A DNA stretch of 64,000 nucleotides, taken from positions 7,749,891-7,813,890 of the forward strand of contig CP034996.1 in NCBI GenBank assembly GCA_004026145.2, in the 5' to 3' direction. Source of the stretch: Takifugu bimaculatus. Taxonomy: Eukaryota > Chordata > Actinopteri > Tetraodontiformes > Tetraodontidae. Below are positions 35,401-48,193 of the stretch, piece after piece (within the stretch, counting starts at the first letter, position 1; every line of letters starts with the position of its first letter). Under the pieces are notes generated by a model. That model was not told where the DNA came from, did not search any database, and saw only the letters and a program-made list of their open reading frames with translations. Both the position numbers and the translations under genes were made by a program.

Positions 35401-38400
35401 AAGCTGTCAACAGCTGCGGTCCATCATAACAGATGTGAGATGTGGAATTTAGGGCACATTAGAGCAAAATACTCAAACCAGTAAGGTTTCCACAACATAA
35501 TTTGCCCCGTTTCTGTTGGGCTCCTTATCCTCATTGGTTCCTCTTTTACCCTAAAATGCTGCTCTGTGCTTTGTTAACAATCTATAATCCTTTTTCCAAT
35601 TTAATGTATTGGTCAGTTTTCCAATTTACGTTGCTGTCTTTGTAACTCGCTGTAAGTCTCACAACCAAGTTAAAACTCATTAAACAAGTTTCACAAGCAA
35701 GGAAATAAAAGGGGAATAGAATAGAAAGCCTTTTTATCATTATATATGGAGCAAGACCAAAATATAAGTAGCTGTCCTGTTAAGCTACATTGGAGGAAAA
35801 AATGATGAGACAAGTACGTAATGCAACCAGAATGTTTGTAAATACAGGAGCAATTATGGAAAAAAATAAATCTATATAAAGATATGGTATATAATATGGT
35901 GATAGAAATATCACTGTACAGTATATTGATTTATTGGGTGACTATGAGAGTTAACTGCTTGTATTTTTTTGTGGCTGTGTTTTTATCTTTTTTTAAATTA
36001 CCCTGTTTAAATTTTTACGATTTAGAAAAAGGAATATTTTGTATAATATAATTTTACAAGACTACACTCAGTTGGGATATTGAAACAGGTTTTTGTGATA
36101 TTGAATCTCATAATCCCTTAAATAATTCAAGATATTAAATAATCTTCAACAAACTTCTCAGACTTCACACTCAAGCTTTTGTAGCGCTCCCATAGTCACT
36201 CGTATTGACATATAGTTTTACTTTTTTAACTCCGCGGGCACACATAAAAACCCTTTTAACATTATAGCATTGCACTGTAAATAAAACTAAAAGAAATATA
36301 GATTGCTGTGATTAATCTGTTATTCTAGAGTGAGCAATGGAATATTTCATCATGGAATTACGATAATCTTATATTAACTTGGATTAAGATTCCAGCACCT
36401 AAAAGTCAGTCAACTTTTGTACTGCTGCCTCACAGGGACTCCATGTCACCTACCAAATATCCCATCTAGTTTCAATGACTGGAGATTGTACGTTTATATA
36501 TTTAGATGCTTCCTGCCTGGGCTGATGTTACCCAGAGTTCAGATGAGTGCCACAACAGTCAGCAGTTTTAGCATATTGGTTACTAGACCAATCTTATTGT
36601 GCCTGTTTTGTTGTTTTGAGGACACAGAAGAGCAAGTCACTTGTTATTTTTGCATGTCCAGTTTTGGTGTTGTCACCTGTTGAATTTAATATGTTAAACT
36701 GACCTCAGTACTGCTGGCCATGTTACTCATGTCTTCCTGAAACCACCCATATGATTAAAGACAAACTTCTCTTGTGTTCTCTGATCTCTATAATACTATA
36801 TGAAGCATAATTTCCAGCTGGGTGATTAATCAAGCCGGTTGTCAGCATGTCTGTGAGCCAATGTCCAAGTGTTTATCTGTTTGCTCATGCTGGCATTTAT
36901 TCAGCAGCAGACATTAGGCCTTGGAGATGGTGGGTGTCATGCTCCTGCTCTTTGGCCCAGACCCCTGCATTAATGAGGCTGCCATCAGCAGGCTGAACGC
37001 ACAGCGGTCCCCCTGTGTAATGCCCCATAATGGTCCCACACATTACCACCCATTGTTTCCTATTCATAAATAAAAGGAGGATTAATTAGCCAGTTGACAC
37101 AATTGTTGATGCCCCCACTCACAGATTATTTTCGTGCCTTGTCCTTCAAGCGCCGTCTCCTGCTGATGCTTGAAGCCACATACCTCGGCTGGGTGTTTCG
37201 ACATTTCTGATGCCAGATGTCTGTGTAGATTCTCAATCATCCAGGTCATTGTATCCAAGGTAGTTTTCTATGTCAACTGGACTGGGTTTCTTCTCTTGAA
37301 GACGTTTCGCCTTCTATCCAGAAGGCTTCTTCAGTTCTTCAGTTCTTCATTTCTGATGCCAGCACTCACTTTTACCTGAACTGGAAAATACCCTCTTAAA
37401 ACTAATGAGTAAATTAAAATTGACTCAGTCCATCAGACACAGATCAGTGGTTCTTCCATCAGGTCAACTCTGATCTTGACCGTCAGTCTGAGAGCTGCAG
37501 CTTAAGTGGGTCAGACTGGTGGGACAGAGGAGAGCACATCACTCCCAAAAACGATTATGTTTGACATTTATTGTGTTAGTGAATAAAAGTGGATGTGAGC
37601 TTGCTGTGTTTCATGTACAATTGCATTCTCCAGGCAGAAAAGAGGCCCATTATGTACAAGATGTGAAGATATTAGCTGACACCTGCATGATCCTTTTGCA
37701 CCTCTTGCAGCACATGATAAATGAAAATGCAGCCTCACACATACCCACCTACAGCACTTGTAAAAATATTCACATCCCTGGATGATGTTCACTTTTATAA
37801 ATGGAATGAATATCAATATAATAATGACTTAAAATGGTGCAGATTTCTTTCTGTAAGCTATTTGGCTTTAATTTACTGGGAATTCTCAAATGGTTCTTAT
37901 AAGTCTAATAGCTAAAAACCTACAGTTACATGAGGTCATATTTTGTGGTACAGAGAGGGTAAGATTGTTTGTGTGTCACTGTCCAGACAGTTGCTGACCT
38001 AACTATTTCATCCATGCACACCAACCTAAAGCCCAGAGAGAAAACTGTGGAAAGTGTACTTTAAAACAAGCAAATGTTCTGAAGTCAACTTAAAAATCAA
38101 CATGATGGAGGCCCTGTGAGCAGAGCATGACTGTTCATGCCTGACTAGTGCTAAAAAAAGAGCTTAGACTAACAAATAGCCAAGCATGTGTTTTACCTTG
38201 TATGCGTTCATTCTGCTTTCTTCATAGAAGTCTCCTTTTCACAGTTTTTTCCCTGCAAATTCTTATCAAATTACAGACATTGACATTTTGTAAAGGTAAG
38301 AAAGGGACTTTTTTATAGATGCTGTAATCATGTTCACATTGTCTCTCGTCATTGTTTAAATTTAACTGTGACACATAGTAGGTGTAACAATTGTCTGTGA

Positions 38401-40550
38401 TCAGAGTCCTGGGAGGTGTAGAGACACCACTGCTGGGTCTGATTATCTGCTGTCACGGAACTCTGCATCTATCTCCTTCGGAACTTCCACCCTAAATCGG
38501 TTGTGGTGATTACTGACTCGCTTTTTCTTTCAGTTTGTAATTTAGTAGCTGGCAGACACCCCCTTCCCCTCCCCTGAGGAGAATTCCTATTGTGTGCCTT
38601 CATATTACATCAAATAAAGCCTCTAAAAACTCCTGACCTCAAAGTCACAGGTGCCACTACAGAATTGGATTTTGTACTGGGAATGTGCTGGTCATAATAA
38701 TTCCATTGAGAATAAGATTGGAAATCTTTTTGTCATCATGAGAGGAGAACTGTGGGTGTTTGTAGTAGCAGCTCAGCGAGCGTTTGAATATCAGAGCACT
38801 GCTCAGATGACAACTGATGCGCTCTTATTGTCTTTGACTAATTCTGTTTTTTCTGACTTTCTGCCCTTCTTGCCTCTGACCTCTCCTGTCCACAGGGGAC
38901 ACCACACAAAGGATGAGATCTACTCCATTTCCGACCCCTGCAGAATTGGATGCATATGCTAAGAAAGTTGCCAACAACCCCCTTACCATCAAGATCTTCC
39001 CCAACAGCGTCAAGGTCCCACAGCGAAACCACGTGCGGCGCACAGTAAACGGGCTGGACACATCAGGCCAGCGCTATAGCCCTTACCCTTCCTCTCAGGC
39101 AGGTGCCAAGCCGGGCCTCCTCGCCATTGTCAGGGCACCCACAGTTAAAGGTGTCATAAAAGATTTTGACGGCAGTCGGACTCGGTTGAACCCGGAAGTG
39201 ATCATGAATCCACCCACTGGACCGTATCAAACGGCTTCAACCAGCACTTTAAACCACCGCCATCCTCTCCCGGGCCTTCCCCGGCTCCAGCAGAGCGTGC
39301 ACCTGCAGGACCCAACTCCAACTCTGCAGATGCCTGTCCCTCAGCAGCAAGACCACACCCAAAGCCTCAGACACCATCTTCCTATGGCCCAGATTTCTCA
39401 GGGCCCACCAAGACTCCAGGCTCAGCATCCAAATTTTAGCCACATGCAGGGACCCCCTACTGCCATGCTTCAACAGCAGCACCTTAAGCAGCAGCCCCCA
39501 CCAGGTCTGCAGGGGAGCAGGAAGCTGCCAGATGGCGATGCTCCACCAAATGTTACCGTCTCTACCTCAACCATTCCGATCTCCATGGCTGCTGGGCTCC
39601 ACCAGGGTCGCCAGACTGATCTGGGTACCCTGGTCCATCAGATCAACCAATTCTGCCAAGCTCGGGCACGGGGGTCAGGAGCCACCTCCATGTGTGAGGG
39701 CCAGATCGCCAACCCCAGCCCCATCAGCCGCAACCTGCTCATCAGCGCCTGTTCCAGAGTGTCCATGCCTAGTCAACCCATCACTCCTGGCTTCCCACCG
39801 ACCAATTGCATCATTGGCCCTCATGAGGGACTGGGATGTCAACCATCATCGAGTGTGGCTGTTATGAACCACTTGCCTTCGGTCCACACTGATGTTAAAC
39901 AGCAACACCACCACCTTCAACAGCTCCAACATAACACACCACATCAGAAAATGCGATCTTGGAATCAGCACCAATTAGTTCAAGTGGACAACATGCAGAA
40001 TGGTGGGACCCTCCTCTGCAGGCAGCCCTCCAGAGACCTAACTTTTCATTTCAAAGGCATGGGCTATCCAGTGGAGGTGTGTGCAGGTCAGCCTTACACA
40101 CTAAAACCTCCCATAGAGAGACCCACCCCCTCCCCGCCAGTCAACAGCAGCTGTATGCCAGGCCCTATGGCCCACTACACCAATGGACCCTACTTCCAGT
40201 CCCACGTTTGGAGTAGCAGCATCCTACCAACCCCCAATAGTGACAGCTCTGGGTCTCAGGACATGGCCATGCCATTCCATGGTGCAGGCCCAGGGGGGTG
40301 CGCTACACTAGACTGTGGGCCCCCAGGGGGTCCCCATTACAGGCCAGGAATAAGTTCCTCCACCTCCTCCTCTGCCCAGACTAATTTGATGCAAACAACA
40401 GATTACTTGGGTGGGGACTTCCAGACGCCCTATTTCCGTGATCAGAATCTAGGGTTGATGAGCAAGATGCAAAGGCCTCCTCTGGGCAGGGTAGGTCAAG
40501 AGGTCGGGGATGGCCGAACCGCTCTCATCCAGCATCCAGGGTACAGATAA
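32460..40550 (+). CDS. FAM222B: FAM222B protein, two coding exons
   Basis: The first coding exon (32460-32587, ATG at 32506) starts MLACLPGPGDL and ends in MNTGLQK plus one base, with donor GTAAGC. The second (38896-40550) continues W-DTTQRMR and ends IQHPGYR, stop TAA 40548-40550. The joined frame is 578 aa (human FAM222B 562). An in-frame TAG at 32491 supports the chosen ATG; the ATG at 38913 is internal (residue 34). The most conserved block is TPAELDAYAKKVANNPLTIK through RRTVNGLDTS (about residues 41-80). The middle is rich in Gln, Pro and His, with no folded domain. Conserved islands follow near NVTVSTSTIP, IVHQINQFC-type, CEGQIANPSPIS and NSDSSGSQD. The molecular function is not established in the family; a nuclear role is reported. 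FAM222A is the paralogue, but the N-terminus and the neighbourhood fit FAM222B. Confidence 0.96.
32588..38895 (+). other. FAM222B: FAM222B intron between the two coding exons
   Basis: A 6.3-kb intron with GTAAGC donor and CCACAG acceptor. Apart from one interspersed repeat at 37253-37345 nothing is recognised; short open frames inside it have no family resemblance. Confidence 0.75.
37253..37345. mobile_element. Second copy of the palindromic MITE-like repeat (one arm)
   Basis: It shares AAGGTAGTTT, the CAACTGGACT flank and the GACGTTTCGCCTTCTATCCA arm with the copy at 11510-11634, but lacks the inverted second arm. It is followed by a short TTCAGTTC triplication. Confidence 0.75.
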
Positions 40551-41505
40551 GCTATGGCTTTGTCTACACAGCAGTTGTCAACCCGTGTTTAGTCTTAAAA
40601 AAGGAAATACACAACTACAACTAAAATGATAACTTATATGACCGCTAAAGAAGGTAAATTAATATATTTAATGAAGAACAATAGTTCTTTTGTTCTTTTC
40701 TATATCTTGCAAGTGATCAATTGCTGTTTTGGGTTTTTTTTTTTAGCAACGAGGGCTTTTTACCTGGCACTTTGGGGAACATTTCTGTGTGTTGTGTTTC
40801 ATTCCCAGCTTCTTCCTTTTTTTTATGGCTGGATGTCTTGTGCACGTTCTGTAAGAGCAAAGAAAATCAAAAGTAATCTCTAGTTCTGATAAGGACCCTT
40901 TTCTGTTTTAGGATTTACAAAATCAGGTCTTTATGATACAGCTAAAAACATTTATGCCCATGTTTGATTCTACCTAAATGTAATGATCATACTGTAAATC
41001 TGTCAAAGATTGATTCTGTCAGGAAGTTTGTAATCAGGTTGTTTAGATCCAGCAGAAAACAAAGTCCTACTGCTGCTGCCGCTGCAATGATTCAGGTGTT
41101 TAAAAGAGAACATTCTGTCAACGCCAGGAAGATTTGGCCTCAACCTCAAAAAAGACTCGTGTTTTAAAATGGCCAAAGTCAGGTTAACAGGTTTAGATCA
41201 CGCTGTTATGTGATGTGCCATTAATCAGTTTGTTTTTATTTTGGAACCATTATACTTGAATGTTGAGTTTTTTGTTTTGCGGGCATTGGTGTGGCAAAAA
41301 TAATGGTGTGACTGTTTGACCTTGACAGCAGGAACCTGCCTGTTTTTTGCGTAGTTGCTACTGATTCTGAAGACCAAATTGATCACTTGCAAGATCACTT
41401 TGATTTAAACAGAAAGGACTTTTAAGTTTTAGAGTGAAACAGCAAACGCATTGTTTATTTTCTTGTACACTGGCTTACCTACTAGACTACTGTAACTTTA
41501 AAATG

Positions 41506-41588
<83 letters not shown>

Positions 41589-42149
41589 CTGATGAGTAGA
41601 AGCCGTGAGTGTGTAGAAACACAGTGAAGACTATGTTTCGTTCACCTGACCCTAACAGCCCTCAGAAAGCCTTAAGTGGTCCTTGGACTTCCCTTGAAAA
41701 CAAGCATGGTTTTAATCAAAACCCCAAATAATAATAAGAAATCCTATGTAATCCAGAAACAGCAAAAATTTGGTTTCTCTTTTGTTTTTTTACTTTAATG
41801 ATGCTTTTATGGGATAGACAGAGCAATTCCTTAGAGATTCTTTACTCCTTTTCTTTATTACACAAAGCAGAAAAGGAGTAATATTTTGTAATTATATTTT
41901 AGCAACGTGTAGTTACTGAGATATAACTTTTTCCAGGTCTCAAAGCTTCAGTTTTGCTGTTGTGACTATTTATACAGTAATACTTGATTTGCTTGTTATT
42001 TAAATTATATTTTCTTCTTCATTTCTTGTATTATTGCTGTGAATTGGAAGAAGGTCCAACAGCCTTTTTTGTCCTTCTGTACAACATGTCTGAGGCAGGA
42101 GAGTGAGAGTTGTGCTACTCTTTTTGTAATATTGTAATAATAAAATAAA
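40551..42149 (+). terminator. FAM222B: FAM222B 3' UTR with poly(A) signals
   Basis: About 1.6 kb of AT-rich 3' UTR ends in overlapping AATAAA motifs at 42139-42144 and 42144-42149. It contains an 80-bp (TG)n tract. The next gene, TRPV1, converges on it from the right. Confidence 0.7.
41508..41587. repeat. (TG)n microsatellite in the FAM222B 3' UTR
   Basis: About 40 uninterrupted TG units, in the transcribed strand as (UG)n. Such tracts are binding sites for UG-repeat proteins such as TDP-43 and CELF; that they act here is inference. Confidence 0.97.
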
Positions 42150-42337
42150 ATTCTAATTTAAGCTTTAAAAAAGATTGTACTTTGTGGATTATTTACAACA
42201 TTAGATGGTGTAACTCATCCAATCATAGTTGTCTTTTCTAATTTTAGATTTCAATTTATTGTTTCATTTCTAGAATTTTTTTTGTGTATAAAACATGATC
42301 CACTTCGTCAAATTTGTTTCAATTGATACCAAAAGTC

Positions 42338-43423
42338 TTTATTTTTCTTTGCAGTTCAGAAGTAACAGTAAGCACTTTTTTTTTTTACAGTAAGACCATA
42401 ATATTAGTTTATCCTCTATAAAAAAAAAGTGGGACATTTAATCAGCGATATGAATTAATGATGTGTTAGTGATATATGTTTACATTTCATTCTGGGGGAA
42501 AATTTATGTAGGAGAAATGTAGTCGTATCTGACTGGGACAACGTGCCGTTCTTTGACAAACACCAGTTATCCTGGAGCAAAGGTCACATAAGGTCCTGAT
42601 GTAATCAGCCTTGCCAGGGGCGGAAGCCGACAATAGATCTCTGAAATGTGGAAGTTTTGAGCCAGTGATGGATGCTGGAGGTGGCCATTGTTGCACCAAT
42701 CACTGCACTTTCTTTCCAAGCCTGTCTCTGCTAGTGAGAGAGGGGAAGTGATGTAGACAAAGCCAGCTGTGAAAACCACAGGACTATCGGGCTGTAGAAG
42801 ATTTCTACTCTCTGGCTGTGATGGAAATGGGACTTGATTTAAGGGCGCACAGTGGGTGGGGGGGCCTTGGTGATCAGTATATAATTCCATTTTGAGTGAT
42901 GCCAGAGGTGATGGCAGGTTATGTGATGAAAACGTGTACAAATGAAGGATTTCCCTGGAAAAGAAACAGCAATCAGCTGCACCCCATTTAGAACAGATCC
43001 CTTGTATACAGGAATGTCTACACCAATATCATCCTAGTGAAATCCTGCCTTTAAACTAAGAAAAATTCCCTGTTTTATAGAGGGAAAATCTATTTGGAGT
43101 TACAGTTGTGAAGCCATTTTGCTGCAACTTTTTAATGGCTATGAAGCTCCCATTTTGTACATGTACAAATGCATAATAACAATCTTAAAATTCTAAAAAG
43201 GAAACTTCTGGCTCTTTCACTTCACACCATTCTGTATCAGTTTAAGACTCAAAAGGATCATAATTGTTGTAAAGCAGTTCTCCATGTATTTATGAGCTGT
43301 TTGGCCAAATTATGGCTGTTTGGGTGAGGTGGAGTTTCTCTGTTGTCCGTCAGGCCACTGAAGTTGGCAGAGGATCCATCTCGGTGGCCTTATCTGTAGG
43401 CCTCTGCCGCCATGTGTGGGGCA
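42338..43423 (-). other. TRPV1: TRPV1 3' UTR (presumed) up to reverse AATAAA
   Basis: On the minus strand the first clear AATAAA after the TRPV1 stop lies at 42343-42338 (TTTATT on plus). No other gene is seen here. Open frames on the minus strand at 42487-42941 have no domain. Confidence 0.45.
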
Positions 43424-46400
43424 TTAAGAAATCTCTCTTGCTCCTCGCTGTGGACAAAACAGGAATACATTTAATGGCCGCTGTCCTGTAGCCAAAATCT
43501 GAAACTCTTGCCTCAATGTTGCAGCACCTCTGCTCACTCCATCACGCAGAGGTTGTTTACAATCCCAGCACCCAGGATCTTCATCGATTTTAGACAGGTG
43601 GATGTTCCATTTGTTCCAGTTGACTTCCTCCACTCTGAGACAACAAGAGGACACATGCATCAATTACTGTTCATGGGGTGACACATCAATCTGTTGTCAG
43701 AGGGGCCAAATTAGCAAGGAACATGGTGTGCTCGTGGGCGTCCATCGATCGCTCACACAACTGCGTCTTCAGGCCTAAAACAGTTCTAGTCTGTTATCAT
43801 AACCTGGTAGACCCAGTGATTTTGCTGCTCAGTGGACCAACGAGTTGGAACGTGTCTACCATTTTCATGTTTTTTCATAAATATATTTACCTTTGGTCTG
43901 TATGAACAGTCTGAATACAGAAAAGAAAAACGCAGATAAACCTTCGCTGCACCAACCTGAAGCACCAGCGGTGGTCATCTCCCCACCCAGAGCCCAGGTT
44001 TTTCTTTACCCCACAGCGAAACCAGCTCTTCAGGCAGTATGGGATCCTCCTCTCCATATCCATGATAGTGATGGCCCTCTGGAATCCACAGAATATCATC
44101 AACATCCCACCTCTCTTAAAGAGCTCATTGATGTCTGGCCTCACCTGAAGCTGCCAGATGCTGGTGCTCTCCATGGTGGTCTTCTCCACAGTGCGGTTCA
44201 TAAGAGCAATGAGCATGTTGAGCAGCAGGATGTAGGTGAGGATGATATAGCCGATGAGGAGCACATAGAACACCTCCTTATACTTGTAGTGTTCAGTAAA
44301 CTCCATGTCGCCCATGCCAATGGTGAACTTGAAGAGCTGTAGTGTGGTGTAAGAGATGTTCCTGTAGGTGGGTTTTACACACTCCGCACCGTTGCTAATG
44401 GGACCAAAGAGACGGCCTCGCTCGTTAATGGTGATATTCTTCGCAGGAGGCTCAATAAGGAGGGTGACCACCGCTGTGGTCAGAGAATACATGCAAGAAA
44501 TTCTGGTATGACTCTTTGGGCAGGAGCACCTGAAGCTTGACAATAATGATATATTCATCCAATATCACATGTTTAATAAAAACTTCACTAGCATACAATA
44601 CCTGCTGAAAATCCAAACAGGAAGACAGCATACACAAAGAGAAAGCGTAGTATGTCACCGAGAATCATCTGCAACACATGAAACCAAAGTGTTGAGTTGT
44701 TTTCCATTAGGATATCAACTGTGCCGCTGCCTCACAGGTCATACCTTCTGGATCATAATGCTGTAGATGCCCATGTGTTTGTCACCCCTGGAGAAGTAGA
44801 GCAGGTTGACCCAGCTGAGAGCAAGACAGACCACCAGGAAGCCCAGAAACTCCTCCCTCTCCATCAGGTACAGCCCAGCTGAGATCATGAAGAGGGTGCC
44901 CTGAAAGAGACTGACCACAGCAGAGCGGTCACCCCAAATGGCTGTATGGCTTTCACTGGTAACGATGCATGTGTGTACTGTCCAACATATGGAAACCATC
45001 TCAGTAGAGCAGCAGAAAAAGAAGCTAGTCACATTTATTTGACATCAGCAATCACAATCTTGATTTTTGATCAAATTTAATGATTCCTGATGGCGACTTA
45101 AGCGCTCAGCCATTTTTGCCTGTTAAACAAATGTAACAGGATGTTATTGAAGGCAGAGATGAGACAAAGGGGGATAAAAAGGAAGAAGTGTAGCACTCAC
45201 AAAAGGATCTCATAATATCCATCAATCAGCAGTGTCTGCAGCTTCGGTCGTTTCCTCCTCATGTCTAAAATCTGGGCATTCAAAATCATTTTTTGGGATA
45301 AAGCACACTGCTCTTGTGGCTCATAATGACTTTTATTTTGAAAAGGTGGAAGTGGCGTACCCCTATGATAAAGAAGTAGCAGTTTGCCAGCGCTGTGAGC
45401 AGCTGGCCAGAGATGTACGTGTATCCTAAAAAGGTATGTTCAATACGATTCATCCACTGTGGGAAGAAGAACAATGCACAAGTCTGTAAACGCAGGTGTA
45501 TCTTCACCCACCAATCCCAGTAAATGTTGCTGCAGGCTCACCTGTCCCTCATTCTTGTTGTAGGCTACAGCTGTGAAGACAATCAGGTACACAAGGTAGA
45601 ACAGGAAGTTCAAACAAAACATATGACCCGCAAACTTCTTCCACTTTGACTCCAGCAGCTGGCCCAGAGGGGCCGTCTGGAGCATCTCGTGGCGGTTCTG
45701 ATGGAAGACAGCTGAGTTCAGAAACACATGACACTGATTGTGGGCTAATGCTAATGCTTATGGGACTCACTGGGACATTGCTGCCGTAGACCAGGATCTC
45801 TAGTGCAGAATTTTTTTGGTATGAGTCCACAGAGGCCAGATCATACAGAGAGCAGGTGACGGGTCCGTAAACCCACTCTGTGAATTTACGGGACAAGTGT
45901 TTGGTGTCGTTTTCCTGGAACTCCCGCTTCAGAATGTGTGAGAAGAGCTGTAGACACACCAAAAGAAAACAGATTTGATGGGTTTTTTCTGGAACAGGCC
46001 AAAGAGTTGAGATACCAAAAGGCGATGCTAGAAGGTGAGTGCAGACCACTTCTTTTATAAGGCTTGTGACTAGTTAAAGACAATGTAAATAAGCTCTAAT
46101 TTCGGATGTTATATGCCAATGTCACCTTTGCAACACAGTCAATAGCTGTTTACATGATGAGTGCCCAAGGCCTTTATATGATCTCTATCTGCCCACATAT
46201 ATATTTACCCCACTCTTGCCAGTCTTGGTGGCCATCGTGAGTGGTGTCAGCCCGTTATTGTTCTGGATGTCCTCCAGCTTTAGCTTGGGGTAGAGCCGAG
46301 CCACCATCACCAGGATGTGGTCATACATGCTGGTGATGAACTTTGTGTTTTCCTCCGAGTTGTCCGCGACCGCCACCAGGGCATGCAGGACAGTGTTGCC

Positions 46401-48193
46401 ATGAGAGTCCTTCTTATTGGGGTCTGTTGGCTGGTACTTGTTGTCCATAAGGAAGTCCACCATGGCGGGCTGGTTGGTGCAAGCTGCCAGTGACAGTGGC
46501 AGCTCGCCTGGACACAGTCCAAATAGAATTTCATTTATGTTAATTACAACTGAATAATTAAAAATCAGCCATAAACCCTAATGTTTAACATACTGAATAA
46601 AGATGAGTTATTATTTTCATGGTGACTTTTCACTGAGGGAAAAAGGCAGATGGTAATTTCTTCTTTCTTTTTAGTGTTAATCACAAAACACTTGAGAGTG
46701 GATGGACAGAAACTGCTTACACACTACACTACGATGTGCAAAGAGCTGGGAAGGACTTCCACATGATCATGATTGTGATTATTATCACTATGATAATGAC
46801 TGCGTCCTTTACCTCTGTCAAACAAAGTCCATTTATGAGGGAAAGGCCCCCCTTTTTATTTACTTGCAGTTCTACATATCAACATTTGGGGGCAGTGTTG
46901 TCAAATGTAGCATTGATTGAGCTACTGGCGTCATCTCGCGTTTATACTGATCCACGATCTGTTTGTCCTATAATGCATCTGAAATCCTCGCATCCTCACA
47001 TTCTAATAAAGCAAACACAGATGTAATTGAAGTGCAGTTAAATTGTATTAAGTAAAATGCAATGATGTATTGAAAAAAAAATCTAAAATCAAAATTCCAT
47101 ACAGCTAAAGCCTTAATGTCTTAAAATCTATAATAAGACAAGTTGCTAAAAATGAAAGAGTTCATAGTCACCAAAGTAGAAGCTGGGGCCGCTGTGTGGC
47201 TGGAAGAATGTCCCACTGGCTTTGGCATGAACATCAGCTCCTTTACTGACCAGTAGCTTCACATAGGAAAGACTTCTCCTCTCTATGGCCACGTGTAGTG
47301 CCGTCTGCCCTGTCAGAGTTGCACAGCAAGTCATATCACGACATGAGCCACACTGAGATTAGTGAAAAACACATCCTGGTACACAGGTCACCTTTGTAGT
47401 AGGCACTGGTGTAGGCCAAATTCACAAATGTCTTAAGATCCCCCATCTCCTCTGAGATGTGGATGAGCCACTCCACTGTCTCATTCTTGCCATCTTTGAG
47501 GTGCAGCAGGGCCTTCATCAGGGCAGATTTACCGTAGGACTGATCTGTGGCAGCACATTTGGTCTGTTACCAACACACCAATCAGCTTTCGGGCACAGGC
47601 GTTGCATCACTGTTCATCACACTCACACAGGGAGTCAGACAGGTTCTTCATGTTCCGGTGCAGGTACTGGTGCAGGTTGGCCAGATCATCCACGTCCCTT
47701 CTTGCCACGGCTTCAAACAACCTTGAAATATTATAGATGTCGCTCTCTCTCTTCTTATCGTCTAGCCCACGAATGCCTCTAAAGACACCAAATATACATC
47801 ATGTTTCTAAGCTTGTTCTTCAACAAGACAGTAAAACACTGTCAGAGGTTATTAAGAAGCAAAAACATCAGTGCTCTGTCTGCTGCAGGCTTGGTAATGC
47901 ACGCTGGGTAATGAGCAGCAGTTAATTGTGGCTCACTTGTCAAAGTTGGGGTTATATCGAAGTTGATCCTTGGGCTCCTCCATTTTCTCCTGGTGGTCAG
48001 TGTCCATGACAGCCTCGGGCTCCTCCTGGCCTGGTCCCAGAACAGAGGCCATCCCGGTTTGATTTAAGGCTCTCTGACGTAGCTTGTCCTCCTCGGTCCT
48101 GTCATCCACCTCCAGTGAAAAGCCAAACATCGCTGACTTCTTCATTTTCACTTCACGTTTTGGTGGTCTGTGTTGCAGACATGAATCCTTCAT
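43424..48193 (-). CDS. TRPV1: TRPV1, heat- and acid-gated cation channel
   Basis: Non-selective Ca2+/Na+ channel of sensory neurons. Coding exons in order: 48193-47937, 47778-47627, 47544-47392, 47309-47172, 46507-46209, 45947-45771, 45697-45542, 45456-45361, 45271-45201, 44910-44745, 44668-44602, 44473-44145, 44078-43957 and 43634-43424. All are in phase: 798 codons, 797 aa (human 839). An ankyrin-repeat region spans about 95-360 (GQTALHVAIERR, HGNTVLHALV). The linker has HLSRKFTEWVYGPV. Six membrane segments span about 412-670, with pore motif TIGMGD (628-633), S6 ILTYILLLNMLIALM and a TRP-box-like IWQLQRAITIMDMER. The C-terminus is shorter than in mammals. Pocket residues differ from rat: Tyr496 for Ser512, Val534 for Thr550, Gln554 for Glu570, while Tyr495 (rat Tyr511) is kept. 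EVNWNKWN and the SHPK neighbour favour TRPV1 over TRPV4. The exon joint near 44910 is the least certain. Confidence 0.95.

Noticed and set aside
39249..40216. Frames of 77 to 111 codons on both strands inside the FAM222B last exon
   Set aside because: Shadows of the true reading frame in a Gln/Pro-rich, GC-richer exon.
38913..40550. Treating the 545-codon frame as the complete FAM222B protein
   Set aside because: The family has a further 33 N-terminal residues, found in the exon at 32506 and the first bases of the last exon.
43887..44558. 223-codon frame as one TRPV1 exon
   Set aside because: It reads through the introns at 44079-44144 and beyond both exon ends; splice sites and family alignment divide it.
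45286..45507. TRPV1 exon extended to ...VIMSHKSSVLYPKK
   Set aside because: The extension is intron: a GTACGC donor follows ...CYFFIIG at 45361 and the next exon resumes with ILDMRRKRPKLQ, as in the family.
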